Origin: Flammeovirga sp. OC4
Lineage (GTDB): Bacteria > Bacteroidota > Bacteroidia > Cytophagales > Flammeovirgaceae
Assembly: GCF_000812565.1 (NCBI RefSeq)
Contig: NZ_JTAM01000030.1
Location: 1-64,000 of the forward strand
Length of the DNA: 64,000 nt
Direction of reading: 5' to 3'
The stretch's first letter is position 1. Each line of letters begins with the position of its first letter. This document shows positions 1-9,335 of this stretch, one piece after another. The position numbers and the translations under genes are program-made. The notes beneath the pieces were generated by a model. The model made no database searches. It was given only the letters and a program-made list of their open reading frames with translations, and was not told the origin of the DNA.

Positions 1-1
1 G

Positions 2-189
2 GCTGAAAACTTCTTTAAAATATTGAAGTTAGTTATGAAATAGTATTTGAAGCCTATTTAAAAGAGTGTATAAAAACATATAATTTTATAAGACCGCACA
101 TGTCATGTTATATGAAAACTCCTACTCAGATGCATAAAACAAGAAGTGAGAAACGAAGGACTTATCGGACTGTAAAAGTAACACAATGA
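2..189 (+). pseudogene. C-terminal remnant of an IS3-family transposase (OrfB), frameshifted
   Basis: Read from base 2 the sequence gives AENFFKILKL; read from base 25 in another frame it gives EVSYEIVFEAYLKE followed by TYNFIRPHMS and KTPTQMH, ending at TGA 187-189. The Tyr-Asn-x-x-Arg-Pro-His-x-Ser block and the following Thr-Pro are the usual C-terminus of the DDE integrase of IS3-family OrfB proteins. A shift of one or two bases near 17-28 breaks the frame, so this is a decayed copy. The rest of the gene would lie to the left of the window. The family assignment is firm; the exact IS group is not visible. Confidence 0.8.
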
Positions 190-292
190 GCCTCGAAATT
201 TATTGAGGTGAAATTGACAGCGAAGCGAATCAATTTTGCATCGAAAAATTTGAGGAACCCGCGGTAGCGAAATAAAAACTGAAGGCTACCTA
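190..292. other. Non-coding stretch after the IS3 remnant, probable IS right end
   Basis: No gene is visible. The stretch carries imperfect inverted repeats (a CCTC/GAGG-bounded hairpin at about 192-209 and related AAATTT-rich arms up to 284). It probably belongs to the terminal part of the decayed IS, but I see no defined terminal repeat or target duplication. Confidence 0.35.
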
Positions 293-329
293 TAAAAAAG
301 ACCCAATCATTTTTAAATTATTGAGTCTT
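293..329 (-). terminator. Rho-independent terminator of the GH43-like gene
   Basis: Arms at 298-307 and 320-329 pair over 10 bp with one G-U pair. On the minus strand the hairpin is followed by a run of T, 66 bases past the stop of the GH43-like gene. A second weaker hairpin (CTGAAAAA/TTTTTCAG) lies at about 346-370. Confidence 0.7.
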
Positions 330-394
330 ATATCGAAATTAATTCACTGAAAAACTGTATCGTTTTTTCAGGGCATTACAGATGCTAGAATTTA

Positions 395-1744
395 TTAATC
401 ATTCAAAGGAACAACCTTAAACCAGTCCACTTTTAGGTTTGCATCTTTGTGTGCTTGGAACTTAATTTTATTATCTCCTGCTTCTAGTTGAACATTCTTG
501 AAAGTGATTTCTTCCCAACCGTCAGTTTTCTTGATTTTCATACCTCCCCACTCTTTATTAATTACTATTGGACCCACAAAAATATCTGCAAGGAAATCGT
601 TTTTCGCATTGATTCTAATGGTTAGGTCAGCCTTCATTTTTTTGGCAACTTGGGCTAATACTTCTACGGAATTAAACTTGGTTTCAAAACCTGTAATATA
701 CCCTGTTCCTGTATAACCTGGTTCTATGTGAGCATTGTAAGTACCATCTAATTTCCCTCCTTGTAATGGTGCATGTTCTGCTTCTAGAAGAATTGTCACA
801 TTTGTCTTTTTTGCTAAACCTAATCCTTTTGGATCAGTGATGGCATTGATTACATCATTTTCGTCATACGTTAACCAATCTGCTAATAAATTACGGCACG
901 AAGAGTTACCTTCTGAAAGGTGTGAGCTATGGTGGAAAGCAATCCAATCTCCTTTCCATTTGATAATAGATCCGTGATTGGTTCCTGATCTCATTTTAAA
1001 GTGAGGGATGTAGACTTTTTGGTAGGTATATGGACCTAATGGCTTGTCTGCTGTAGCATAATACATTTGTTCTGGCCATTTATTATCAGGTAATCCTGGG
1101 TAAGACAGATAATATTTCCCTTTGTATTTATGCACCCAAGGGCCTTCAAATACTTCAAATAATTGATCCGTTAGATCTACTAATGTAGATTCTTTGATGG
1201 CTCTAAGATCATGTGTCAATTCTGCTCCATAACACTTTGAGCCAGCTCCCCAATACAAATAAGCCCTGCCATCATCATCCACAAAAAGAGCGGGATCTTG
1301 ACCAAAATCAACTCCTTTAATGTAACCTGCATCTACAAATGGTCCTTGTGGGAAATCACTGACTGCTAAACCTGTTCTTGTAGTGCCTGTTGCTCTTTCT
1401 TTCATACAGTGTACCAAATAGTACTTTCCTTTCCATTGAACGGCATCCGTAGCCCATGCCATGCTACTTGCCCAAGGGATATCATCAGCGGAAAGTACAC
1501 GTCCGTAATCAATCCAATTGACTAAATCTTTGGTTGAAAATACGTGGTAGCTGTTCATGGTTTTGTGAGAATTCGTCCCCGGTTCATCATGTGATGTGTA
1601 TAACCATAAAGTAGTCGTATCATTGGGCCAAATATGTGCTGAAGGGTCAGCGGCATAGGTATGGCTTAAAAGTGGTTTTTGTGCGTATAAGTAGTTCACA
1701 CTTAGTGTTACTAGTAGTAACAACAGTATTAGTTTGTTTTTCAT
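395..1744 (-). CDS. Secreted GH43-like glycosidase with C-terminal CBM6-like domain
   Basis: This 449-residue protein begins with a signal peptide (MKNKLILLLLL... to about residue 22). A five-bladed propeller of the GH43/GH32/GH117 type follows. The three acidic residues expected for GH43 are recognisable: Asp33 in ADPSAH (base), Asp150 in QDPALF (pKa modulator) and Glu200 in FEGPWV (acid). Residues about 320-449 look like a CBM6-type lectin domain (LLEAEHAP start, DWFKV end). The ATG at 1744 is chosen because it sits right before the hydrophobic signal; the frame is open upstream to 1795. The enzyme should remove side sugars by inverting hydrolysis in the periplasm or at the surface. Its substrate cannot be read from sequence. 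It is the last gene of a minus-strand series at the left edge of the sulfatase-rich locus. Confidence 0.85.
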   Translation of the reverse strand: MKNKLILLLLLVTLSVNYLYAQKPLLSHTYAADPSAHIWPNDTTTLWLYTSHDEPGTNSHKTMNSYHVFSTKDLVNWIDYGRVLSADDIPWASSMAWATDAVQWKGKYYLVHCMKERATGTTRTGLAVSDFPQGPFVDAGYIKGVDFGQDPALFVDDDGRAYLYWGAGSKCYGAELTHDLRAIKESTLVDLTDQLFEVFEGPWVHKYKGKYYLSYPGLPDNKWPEQMYYATADKPLGPYTYQKVYIPHFKMRSGTNHGSIIKWKGDWIAFHHSSHLSEGNSSCRNLLADWLTYDENDVINAITDPKGLGLAKKTNVTILLEAEHAPLQGGKLDGTYNAHIEPGYTGTGYITGFETKFNSVEVLAQVAKKMKADLTIRINAKNDFLADIFVGPIVINKEWGGMKIKKTDGWEEITFKNVQLEAGDNKIKFQAHKDANLKVDWFKVVPLND

Positions 1745-1842
1745 ACTTGATTTGTATTTGTTTATTTTAACATGGGATGGAAACAGAAAAAGCATCCTAG
1801 GTTGTGGACGCTTTTTCTATTTTTTTGTAAGCTTTTTTATGT
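1745..1842 (-). other. Upstream region of the GH43-like gene
   Basis: AT-rich DNA before the GH43-like start. I see no clear TAnnTTTG promoter box. The start of the composite palindromic repeat (1843 onward) lies about 100 bases upstream of the gene. Confidence 0.3.
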
Positions 1843-1990
1843 TTCAAGTGTTAAGCGATAGCATCACTTGGAACTTATTTTTGGCAAAGTCTCCCGACTT
1901 CGAATTACATTTTTGTTTTGCTTCGAAGTCAGGAGACTTCGCCAATTCATCATCACAAGTGGCGCCTAGCGGCTTAACACTTGCGATATG
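1843..1990. repeat. Composite palindromic repeat, copy 1 (family P1)
   Basis: Four modules lie head to head. A hairpin with CAAGTG/CACTTG stem and loop TTAAGCGATAGC is at 1845-1870. Two 22-base arms containing the AGTCTCC/GGAGACT core lie at 1883-1904 and 1922-1943 and pair with two mismatches. An inverted copy of the first hairpin is at about 1956-1983. The whole unit can fold into one long hairpin. The same arrangement, inverted, occurs at 30580-30736. No coding frame spans it. Confidence 0.8.
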
Positions 1991-2008
1991 GTATTTTCCT
2001 TTCAATGG

Positions 2009-2038
2009 CACGAATGTTAAGCGATAGCCTCATTCGTG
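2009..2038. repeat. P1 hairpin with variant stem (CACGAATG/CATTCGTG)
   Basis: An 8-bp perfect stem CACGAATG/CATTCGTG encloses the loop TTAAGCGATAGC, identical to the loop of the CAAGTG hairpin at 1845. The stem bases differ but stay complementary, which suggests selection on structure or a shared origin with compensatory change. Confidence 0.75.
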
Positions 2039-2070
2039 TCTTATGGATCATTAGGAATCTCCTGATTTCT

Positions 2071-2104
2071 AAAAACGTGCACCATCGTTAAACTATGGTG
2101 CACG
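2071..2104 (-). terminator. Terminator of the beta-helix/MBG gene
   Basis: A perfect 10-bp stem (CGTGCACCAT at 2076-2085, ATGGTGCACG at 2095-2104) with a 9-base loop is followed on the minus strand by five T. It lies 30 bases beyond the stop at 2134. The loop contains TTAA, as in the P1 hairpins, so a repeat-type palindrome may have been taken over as terminator. Confidence 0.75.
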
Positions 2105-2133
2105 AAACACTAATCCACTAAAACCACATCAAT

Positions 2134-5100
2134 CTATTTCACATGAATTTTTTGAATCTTAGCCTTTGTTCCACTGACAATTTTTAGGATCAATACACCT
2201 TTGTAAGTGGATGGTAATTTGATCACACTCTTATTCATTATTTCAGTAGCATATACTTCTACTCCACTGATCGTGTATGCCACTAAAGATCCTGAAGTAC
2301 CACTTAGATCTACTGTAAATTCTCCGTTATTTGGATTTGGGTAAACACTTACTCCTAATAACTCATCCTCTACAGATAAAGGTGGTTCTTCTTCCGTGAT
2401 TTTTAAAGTCGCAGTTGCTGAACCTTCGTAATTATCCTCTACTATGGTAGCAATCACCTCATATTCACCCACTTCTACAGGAACTGTTTCTTCACCATCA
2501 TAGGTAACTGTAACTTGTAAGTTTTCCACGTCTGTAGACACTGTAACTGATTTTTCTGTTCCATCATAAATATGTTCTAAATCAGAAATTGTTAACTCTG
2601 CTACTGCCTTTTCGATAGTGTATGTGCTTTCGATCGAGCCTTTATAAATATCATCAGAAATTGTGATCATCACTTGATAAATACCTGCATTAATTGGTAC
2701 TTCATTTACATCATTATAAGTGACATCGATTTGATCAACTGAAATAGTTTGCCCCTCATTATCCGTTATTGTGTACTCTATCGCTTGTGCTTCAGCATTA
2801 TAGGTTTTACTTGTACTTTTAATAACTATAGATGCCTCTAACTTGTCTTTGATTTCTAAAATAGCAGTAGAAGACCCTTCATAATTATCAGACGACACAC
2901 TCACATTTACCATATATTCTCCAACTACATTGGGGGTAACTTCTGTCTCTGACTGAGTATAAGTTACTGTAGTGAAAGACGATAAATCTTCACTGTTGAT
3001 GCCTGTTACTATAACCGTAGCCTCTCGATCTGATCCATTATAAATATATGATAAATCTGAAATCGAAATGGTTGGTGTAGCTTTCTCAATAGTATAAGTT
3101 GATGCATAGGCCCCTTTATATTCTGGATCATCAATCGTGATCACCAAATCATAAGAACCTGCATTGACTGGAACTTCAGTGGTACCATTGTAAGTAACTG
3201 TGACCTCATTGACCGAGATAGGAGTGTCATTTTGATCCGTTATTTCATAAGACACGGCTTGAGCTGATCCATTATAAATTGTACTTGACGTTGCTGTAAT
3301 TTTCGCCTCTAACTTGTCTTTGATTTCTAAAATAGCAGTAGAAGACCCTTCATAATTATCAGACGACACACTCACATTTACCATATATTCTCCGATTTCT
3401 ATAGGTGTGACTTCCGTTTCTGACTGAGTATAAATTACTGTAGTGAAAGACGATAAATCTTCATCTTTAACACCCGTAACCGATACAGTTGTAGATTGAG
3501 CATTGCCATTGTAAGTATATACTAAATCTGAAATCGAAATTATAGGTTTTGCCTTGGTAATGATATATGTATCAGAATATTCTCCTGTGTAATTTGCATC
3601 ATTAATTGAAACCGTCACTTGATATTCTCCAACATTAGTAGGTGCTTCAGCTAAATCCGTTCCCTCTGCATCTTTATACTTTGATGTATAAGCATAGGCG
3701 GATGTTGCATTTACCTCTTGTGGATCACCATTGTACTCTACAGCTAAATCTTCTTCTGAAATTGTAATTACCCCTTTGGCTTTGGTTACTGTAAATGTAC
3801 TTTGAGTTGTTCCATAATACCCTGCATCGTCTACTGTAACTACCACTTCATATTCACCTGCATTAATAGGAGCTGAAGTTTCACCATTATAAGTCGCTGT
3901 ATAGCTTACAATATCTGTGATATCATTTTCTTCATTGTCTTTTATAGTAAAAGAAGGTTGAATTTCACTTCCAGTATAAACCGTAGTTGCATTATCTAAT
4001 GTAATAGTAGCAACATCAAACCCACCAAACTCGTAAGCTCCGGCGTCTCTTTCGTTTCTGATATTTTTATCATTGATATCCTTATCGGTTCCTAATGTAA
4101 TGTCGCCGGCATCGATGGCAATACTACTTTCTAAAAGTGCCAAATACTTTACTCCAAAATGGTTTGTTGATAACTCTCTTGCTACATTCATTTGCTCATC
4201 CACAGTCAAATCACCGTCTGCTACGATAATATTATTTTGGCCTTCAGGAACCGTCATATTTCCACTTTTATTTTGGAAAACATTATGTCTAAAAGTCGCT
4301 GTATTTTCTGTAATAATATTGGCGCTTGAAGTACCTATATCAGCAGACCAACTAGCACTCAACGGGCTGTATTTACTATAAATTAAGTTATTACTGAAGT
4401 TTACAATTTCAATAGGATTATTATAATCATTAAGCAATACACCGGACGTACCCGAAATAGGTTCCCCCTCTTTTTGGCTATAATTACCAATGATAGAGTT
4501 ATTCTCTAAAGTTAGTTTAGTCGTTTGTTTTGTATTAGAATAAATAGCTACAGCACCTTGTCCAGAATGTGTAAAGTTGTTGTATACCGTTGTGTTTTTC
4601 ATGATGAAAGTACCCGAAGCGGCAGCAATAGCACTACCTCTACTTGATGCTTCATTTTCTGCAAAATAAGAATTATGTACCTCTAAAACACCTGAGCTTA
4701 AAATAGCTCCACCAAACAATACTCTCTCACCATCCACAACTGAGTTGTTTGTGAAAATAGAATTCAAAACGTTCAATGTTCCTTCTTCTCCTACCGTGAT
4801 AGCACCTCCATTTTCTGTGTATGAATAACCAGAAACTGTCACTCGATCTAACGTCACTGTACCATTTACCTCTAGAAAACGGCCTGTAGTTACAGGGTTG
4901 AAAACGGCATGTTCTCCCCATCCTTTGAAAGTAATTTCTTCCCCTTCACTGATCATCAAATCACTCACATTGAAAGTACCTTTCATCCATAATGTCTTTC
5001 CGGTATAGCCCATTAAATGGTATTTTGCATGTTCCAATGTTTTGAAAGGAGCTTCCATTGTTCCTGCATTTGAATCGTGACCATTTTGAGCATCAATATA

Positions 5101-6330
5101 AAAATCATCACCTTCTAAAGGCATAAATTCAACTGCTCCAATATCAGCAGTACCTACTCTCGTCTGGCCATTTTTATCTTCAACTGGTGCATAAGAGTCA
5201 TTACCTGCATCAATCAATGGACTATTGACTGCAATCTTCAAATAGTTACCTCCATTGGAACTAACGAAGTTATGATCTATAAGAATATTATCATTTTGTG
5301 CATCATCTAAGATGTTACCATTACCTGTAAAACTTCCTGATTCATTTGTCTTATCAATAAAGTTATTTTGAATTTCTAAAGTAGTATACACATCATTCGA
5401 ACGTTTTCCTTTCCACTCAAAACTGTTCGTACTACTTTTGTTCCCTCTGATACTTTTACTGAAAATATTATTCGCTAAAGTAATTTGGTCAATTCCCGAA
5501 CTTTGTTCATTTACAAATACACCAACTACTCCACCATTACCAGAATTAAAGTTGTTGTAGATCGTATTGTTGATCATCTTAATACTCGTGATAAACTTCT
5601 CTGATTGTGTAATCAAAGTTACCGCTCCGGTTGTCCAACCTGTATTTCTTAATGTGTTATTTGTAATTATTGAATTAATAATTTCCAGTTCTCCTTCATC
5701 CACATACAGTACAGAACCGTTGGCGTGAGTGGTATTTTCAGAAAGGTAAGAGTTATGAATCTTTAGCTTACCTTTTGAGTAAATCGCCCCGCCTTTATTA
5801 TTTCCGTGGTTGTTTACCACATTGACATTATTCAGCGTTAACTGTCCTGAAGCATTTACTTTGAAAGCTGGACCATTGACATCAGAAGTCATTGTCGAAT
5901 AATTTCTGACCGTGATATCATTGAAAGACACTGTAGTATTGATTTCAAAACCTTGTACGTCTGAATTGTAATCGTCTGAAGGTTCTATAAAACTTGCATT
6001 TGGACCTTCCCCATAAAAGTTGAATACTTTGTTTTCACCTGATAAGGTAGTCAATGAAGTAGATCCAGCATCTGCTTTAGCGATTCCACTAATATAAATA
6101 TTGAATTCACTTTGGGACGCATACGCTCCATCTGTCGCAAATTGAGCTAAAGCAAATTCTAAAGTTGCCCAGGGTGAATCGGCTGATAAACCGTGAGTGG
6201 CTACGTTATCTATCCCCGTTGTGGTGTTTACATAAAATGCCTCCTCTTGGGCAATTGCATTACCTGTATTAAAAATAAGAGCAAGAAATGCCAGGATAGA
6301 GGAAATCTTGAAGAGTATAATTCTTTCCAT
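2134..6330 (-). CDS. Secreted beta-helix protein with MBG-type repeats and T9SS sorting domain
   Basis: 1398 residues. A signal peptide (to about residue 28, NAIAQ) is followed by two right-handed parallel beta-helix modules (about 30-400 and 410-770), each closing with an 'IDAG...D..G..R...DIGA(V/Y)EF' element as in choice-of-anchor Q proteins. Residues about 770-1310 are seven or so MBG-like beta-sandwich repeats (pattern VYTGSEI, YNGDPQ, YNGETSAPINAGEY). The end (SVYPNPNNGEFTV to KIQKIHVK) is a type A T9SS C-terminal domain. The beta-helix modules could bind or cleave polysaccharide, but no catalytic lyase residues are recognisable. The MBG tract is probably a stalk. Two 89-base blocks of it (2834-2922 and 3305-3393) are identical, a sign of recent internal duplication. 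It lies between the GH43-like and sulfatase genes and has its own terminator. Secretion via T9SS is confident; enzymatic role is open. Confidence 0.85.
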   Translation of the reverse strand: MERIILFKISSILAFLALIFNTGNAIAQEEAFYVNTTTGIDNVATHGLSADSPWATLEFALAQFATDGAYASQSEFNIYISGIAKADAGSTSLTTLSGENKVFNFYGEGPNASFIEPSDDYNSDVQGFEINTTVSFNDITVRNYSTMTSDVNGPAFKVNASGQLTLNNVNVVNNHGNNKGGAIYSKGKLKIHNSYLSENTTHANGSVLYVDEGELEIINSIITNNTLRNTGWTTGAVTLITQSEKFITSIKMINNTIYNNFNSGNGGVVGVFVNEQSSGIDQITLANNIFSKSIRGNKSSTNSFEWKGKRSNDVYTTLEIQNNFIDKTNESGSFTGNGNILDDAQNDNILIDHNFVSSNGGNYLKIAVNSPLIDAGNDSYAPVEDKNGQTRVGTADIGAVEFMPLEGDDFYIDAQNGHDSNAGTMEAPFKTLEHAKYHLMGYTGKTLWMKGTFNVSDLMISEGEEITFKGWGEHAVFNPVTTGRFLEVNGTVTLDRVTVSGYSYTENGGAITVGEEGTLNVLNSIFTNNSVVDGERVLFGGAILSSGVLEVHNSYFAENEASSRGSAIAAASGTFIMKNTTVYNNFTHSGQGAVAIYSNTKQTTKLTLENNSIIGNYSQKEGEPISGTSGVLLNDYNNPIEIVNFSNNLIYSKYSPLSASWSADIGTSSANIITENTATFRHNVFQNKSGNMTVPEGQNNIIVADGDLTVDEQMNVARELSTNHFGVKYLALLESSIAIDAGDITLGTDKDINDKNIRNERDAGAYEFGGFDVATITLDNATTVYTGSEIQPSFTIKDNEENDITDIVSYTATYNGETSAPINAGEYEVVVTVDDAGYYGTTQSTFTVTKAKGVITISEEDLAVEYNGDPQEVNATSAYAYTSKYKDAEGTDLAEAPTNVGEYQVTVSINDANYTGEYSDTYIITKAKPIISISDLVYTYNGNAQSTTVSVTGVKDEDLSSFTTVIYTQSETEVTPIEIGEYMVNVSVSSDNYEGSSTAILEIKDKLEAKITATSSTIYNGSAQAVSYEITDQNDTPISVNEVTVTYNGTTEVPVNAGSYDLVITIDDPEYKGAYASTYTIEKATPTISISDLSYIYNGSDREATVIVTGINSEDLSSFTTVTYTQSETEVTPNVVGEYMVNVSVSSDNYEGSSTAILEIKDKLEASIVIKSTSKTYNAEAQAIEYTITDNEGQTISVDQIDVTYNDVNEVPINAGIYQVMITISDDIYKGSIESTYTIEKAVAELTISDLEHIYDGTEKSVTVSTDVENLQVTVTYDGEETVPVEVGEYEVIATIVEDNYEGSATATLKITEEEPPLSVEDELLGVSVYPNPNNGEFTVDLSGTSGSLVAYTISGVEVYATEIMNKSVIKLPSTYKGVLILKIVSGTKAKIQKIHVK
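2834..3393. repeat. Recent internal duplication in the MBG tract
   Basis: Bases 2834-2922 and 3305-3393 are identical over 89 bp, with a 471-bp period (157 codons). Similarity continues beyond at lower identity through about 3460. Two MBG domains make up one period. Confidence 0.85.
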
Positions 6331-6397
6331 TACCTAAATTTTAATGATGTAAGTAAATAATTCAATTTTTGCTTATAAGTGAGCTAAGTACAGCTCT

Positions 6398-6442
6398 AAA
6401 AAACGTGAAGGGAAGTAGAGAAATACATCGTACTTCCCTTCA
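6398..6442 (-). terminator. Terminator downstream of the 6693-8588 sulfatase gene
   Basis: A perfect 12-bp stem (TGAAGGGAAGTA at 6406-6417, its complement at 6431-6442) is followed by CG and six T on the minus strand. It lies about 250 bases past the sulfatase stop, beyond the P1 palindromes. Confidence 0.65.
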
Positions 6443-6516
6443 GCTTTTGTTTACACACTATTTATTTGACACGTCATTAATATTTGTAATACTTCAATTC
6501 AACATTTTTAGAGTAT

Positions 6517-6640
6517 AGAAATCAGGAAATTTCTTTTGATCTTCAGGACACGAATGTTGCTAGCACATAACATTCGCGCAAGTGTTAAGCCGATAAGCGT
6601 CACTTGTGCTTTTAAAATCTTTAGAAGTCTCTGACTTCTA
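6517..6640. repeat. Palindromic repeat cluster (family P1)
   Basis: Four hairpins in a row: AGAAAT/ATTTCT at 6517-6534; CGAATG/CATTCG at 6551-6576; CAAGTG/CACTTG with loop TTAAGCCGATAAGCGT at 6579-6606; TAGAAGTC/GACTTCTA with a 3-base loop at 6622-6640. They are variants of the modules at 1843-2038 and 30580-30736, in the 3' intergenic region of a sulfatase gene. The 362-base gap 6331-6692 holds only this cluster and the terminator. Confidence 0.75.
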
Positions 6641-6692
6641 TAAAAGAAAACGTAATATCAAGAAGTATTTGACAAGTATTATTCTATAAAAC

Positions 6693-8588
6693 CTAAATTG
6701 ATTTCTTTAAATTAAAAAACATGTCTTTAAAGAATACACCTTTTAGACCTGATGTATCTTCATCTATTGAAACCCGAATACTTTGGAATCCTTTCTTCAA
6801 TGTAATTTTCTTTGTCAGATGAGTTGCTTTCCCATTAAAGTGGTAAGGATATTCCTTTCCATTTGCGGTAAATGTGAGCGTGAAAGGCGTATTTACCTTT
6901 TGCTTACTGATCACCAATTTCAAAGTATATTCTCCTCCGTCTTGTACCAATACATTGTAATCAATATATCCTTTACCATTTTCTGGAAACTTAACATGAT
7001 GGGAATGATTCTCAAAACCTTCTGAGTTGTCCATTAATACCGCTCTCAACACCGACTGCTTTTTATCTGAACTTGGATGCCCAATAAAAGCCACTTTCTC
7101 CTGGAAAGTATTTTGATCATCAACGATAGATTGAAACCACTCTTTCATTGTTGCCTTCATAGACTCAGCCACTTCTGGATGATCTTTGACAATATTTGTT
7201 CGCTCCAACAAATCATTTTTATGATCAATGAGTACCAATTTATTTACCGGTTTTGGTGAATTGGGAGAGGCAATAGGATTTAAACTCAATTTATAATCAT
7301 CTCTAATTAAAGTGATTCTTTGTCTCTCGAAATCATAATTATACTTCTCATCCTTAGCGTAAGGTGCATATTCATTTTTTTCCTCTCTGATAGGGTATCT
7401 ATTGGTGAAGAAAGCTTGTTTAGGTGCTACTTCCTCTACTTTTCCTTCAAAACACCCTACCATACTTCTACCATCCAATGGTAAGTTACTACTTGGTAAT
7501 TGTGTACCTGTCAACTCCAATAACGTAGGGAAGATATCTGTGATTGAACACATCAATTCAACATTTGCAGGTTGGTACTTTCCTTTGTATTGTACATACA
7601 ATGGAGATTTAATACCATTTTTCCAGTTTCTTGCTTTTGTACCAATATATTCGTGGTTGTTTCTCAAGGCCCATTCTTCAGCTGATTCTTTTTGAGGAAT
7701 CGGTCCATTATCAGACATAAAAATCACCACGGTTTTCTCATCCAAACCTGATGTTTCCAGGTATTTTAAAAGTCTCCCGATTTGTTGATCTGCAAATTCT
7801 TGCATTGCCAATAACGTTGCAAAATCCTTCGTCCTGCCAGCGGTCATATATTTCTGAACCAACTCTTCTGGAGCTGCCCATTTTCCGTGTGTACTTAATG
7901 ATGATAAATAGGCTAAAAATGGCTTATTCTTATTTTTCTTCATAAAATCAATTGCCATATCCACCAATTGCTCATCAGACCACTTTTCGTACTTTACAGG
8001 ATCGCCATTTACCCAACCTTGACTTGGGTAATGTTTGTATAACTTAGCATAAAAAGCTTCATCAAAACCTCTTTGCCATGGCCAATAACCTTCCGCTTTA
8101 CCAGTGTGCCATTTTCCCCACATTCCGGTAGCATAACCATTTTGCTGAATCAAATCGGCAAAAGTAGTCTCATTCAAATTTAAAAAGTCATTGCCACCAT
8201 GAACACCTGTTACGCCTGTTCTCCAATAGTCTCTACCAGTCAACAAACTTGCTCTTGTAGGAGCACAAACATTGGCCACATAAAAGTTATCGAATTGAAC
8301 AGAACCTTTAGCAAGCTTATCAATATTTGGTGTTTTTGCTACTGTATTTCCATTGATTGATAAATCATCAAAGCCCACATCATCCATTTGGATAATTAGG
8401 ATATTAGGTCTTTTTGGCTGTTTCTTTTTTACTGGAGGAGTTGCGAATAAAGACCCAGTTAGTAAAAATAAAAAAGAACAGATAGTAAGCTTATGAAAAG
8501 AAGCAATAACAGTTCTGCTTAGAGATCTATCACTTCTCTTCGTTTTGTGATTATAGACTATATCAAGTAGTGTTAATTTTAAGTTCAT
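6693..8588 (-). CDS. S1-family sulfatase (formylglycine type)
   Basis: About 631 residues. The signature CAPTRASLLTG (Cys108 from the ATG at 8588) is the C-x-P-x-R motif whose Cys is oxidised to formylglycine in type I sulfatases. The N-terminal metal motif QMDDVGF and the later MSDNGP metal motif are present. The catalytic domain runs to about residue 500; the last 130 residues form a beta-rich extension (YTLKLVISKQK..., FTANGKEYPY). An alternative in-frame ATG at 8618 adds 10 residues. Either start leaves an unusually long N-terminus before the hydrophobic segment LTICSFLFLLTGSLFA, so the true start is uncertain. It should remove sulfate esters from glycan fragments in the periplasm or at the surface. 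It is divergent from the GH-A gene at 9336. No maturation enzyme (FGE or anSME) is in the window. Confidence 0.9.
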   Translation of the reverse strand: MNLKLTLLDIVYNHKTKRSDRSLSRTVIASFHKLTICSFLFLLTGSLFATPPVKKKQPKRPNILIIQMDDVGFDDLSINGNTVAKTPNIDKLAKGSVQFDNFYVANVCAPTRASLLTGRDYWRTGVTGVHGGNDFLNLNETTFADLIQQNGYATGMWGKWHTGKAEGYWPWQRGFDEAFYAKLYKHYPSQGWVNGDPVKYEKWSDEQLVDMAIDFMKKNKNKPFLAYLSSLSTHGKWAAPEELVQKYMTAGRTKDFATLLAMQEFADQQIGRLLKYLETSGLDEKTVVIFMSDNGPIPQKESAEEWALRNNHEYIGTKARNWKNGIKSPLYVQYKGKYQPANVELMCSITDIFPTLLELTGTQLPSSNLPLDGRSMVGCFEGKVEEVAPKQAFFTNRYPIREEKNEYAPYAKDEKYNYDFERQRITLIRDDYKLSLNPIASPNSPKPVNKLVLIDHKNDLLERTNIVKDHPEVAESMKATMKEWFQSIVDDQNTFQEKVAFIGHPSSDKKQSVLRAVLMDNSEGFENHSHHVKFPENGKGYIDYNVLVQDGGEYTLKLVISKQKVNTPFTLTFTANGKEYPYHFNGKATHLTKKITLKKGFQSIRVSIDEDTSGLKGVFFKDMFFNLKKSI

Positions 8589-9335
8589 AATAATGTTTTT
8601 TTCAATTGACACCTCCATTCTATTATCATGTCTGGAGCCTAAATCAATTATTCTGTCTCTACTTTAAATTTCTTTTTTTATGGATAACAAAAAAACACAT
8701 TCACTAATAGTTTGTTAAACTAAATATTCAATATTATTTCAATAAAAAATAAGACATAAATAATTACAATTAATTCAAAATTTATATCACTTATTTGATT
8801 AATATCGATTTATAATAATTTTACATTTCATATCATTATCAGCGATTGTTATTCAAATGTACTTGATACTATTAAAGTCAATATGGATATTTTCATTATT
8901 CATCAGACTCCTCGTTAGAGAATGTACAAAATGTAAAAATTTAATTATGCTATTTTTTATCAAAAACAGCCTTTTTAATGTTAATAAGTAAGTTTTTGGG
9001 GTGTTTTTTTTTACTATCAAAATAAATACTCCCTCACCTTGTAATATTTTTTTATCAATAGATTCTCCTTCTTAGTTTAAGAAATAAAGCGGTCAGGAAA
9101 TATTTATCACAATAAGTATAAATTTAACTACATAGAAAAAATGTTCTATTTACACTACAAAAAAAGGTGATTTTTCATCATATTTCAGCACAATATTTAA
9201 CAACAATCACAATTGATTTTAATTAATTTGTTTTGAAAATTCTATTACAATAAAATTAAAATATTAAATCAATGGCCTCATTATTTTTTTAAGAAATGAA
9301 GCCATACTTTCTCATTATTTTAACTTATGTATGTT
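8589..9335. promoter_or_regulatory. Divergent promoter region between sulfatase and GH-A genes
   Basis: About 700 bases, very AT-rich, without a gene. It must contain both divergent promoters, but I could not pick a convincing TAnnTTTG/TTTG pair. A hairpin (ATGGCCTCATT at 9272-9282, AATGAAGCCAT at 9295-9305, one mismatch) lies 30 bases before the GH-A start and would be in its 5' leader. Confidence 0.4.

Noticed and set aside
1734-2027. 97-codon plus-strand frame
   Set aside because: Overlaps the GH43 start on the other strand and the P1 composite repeat.
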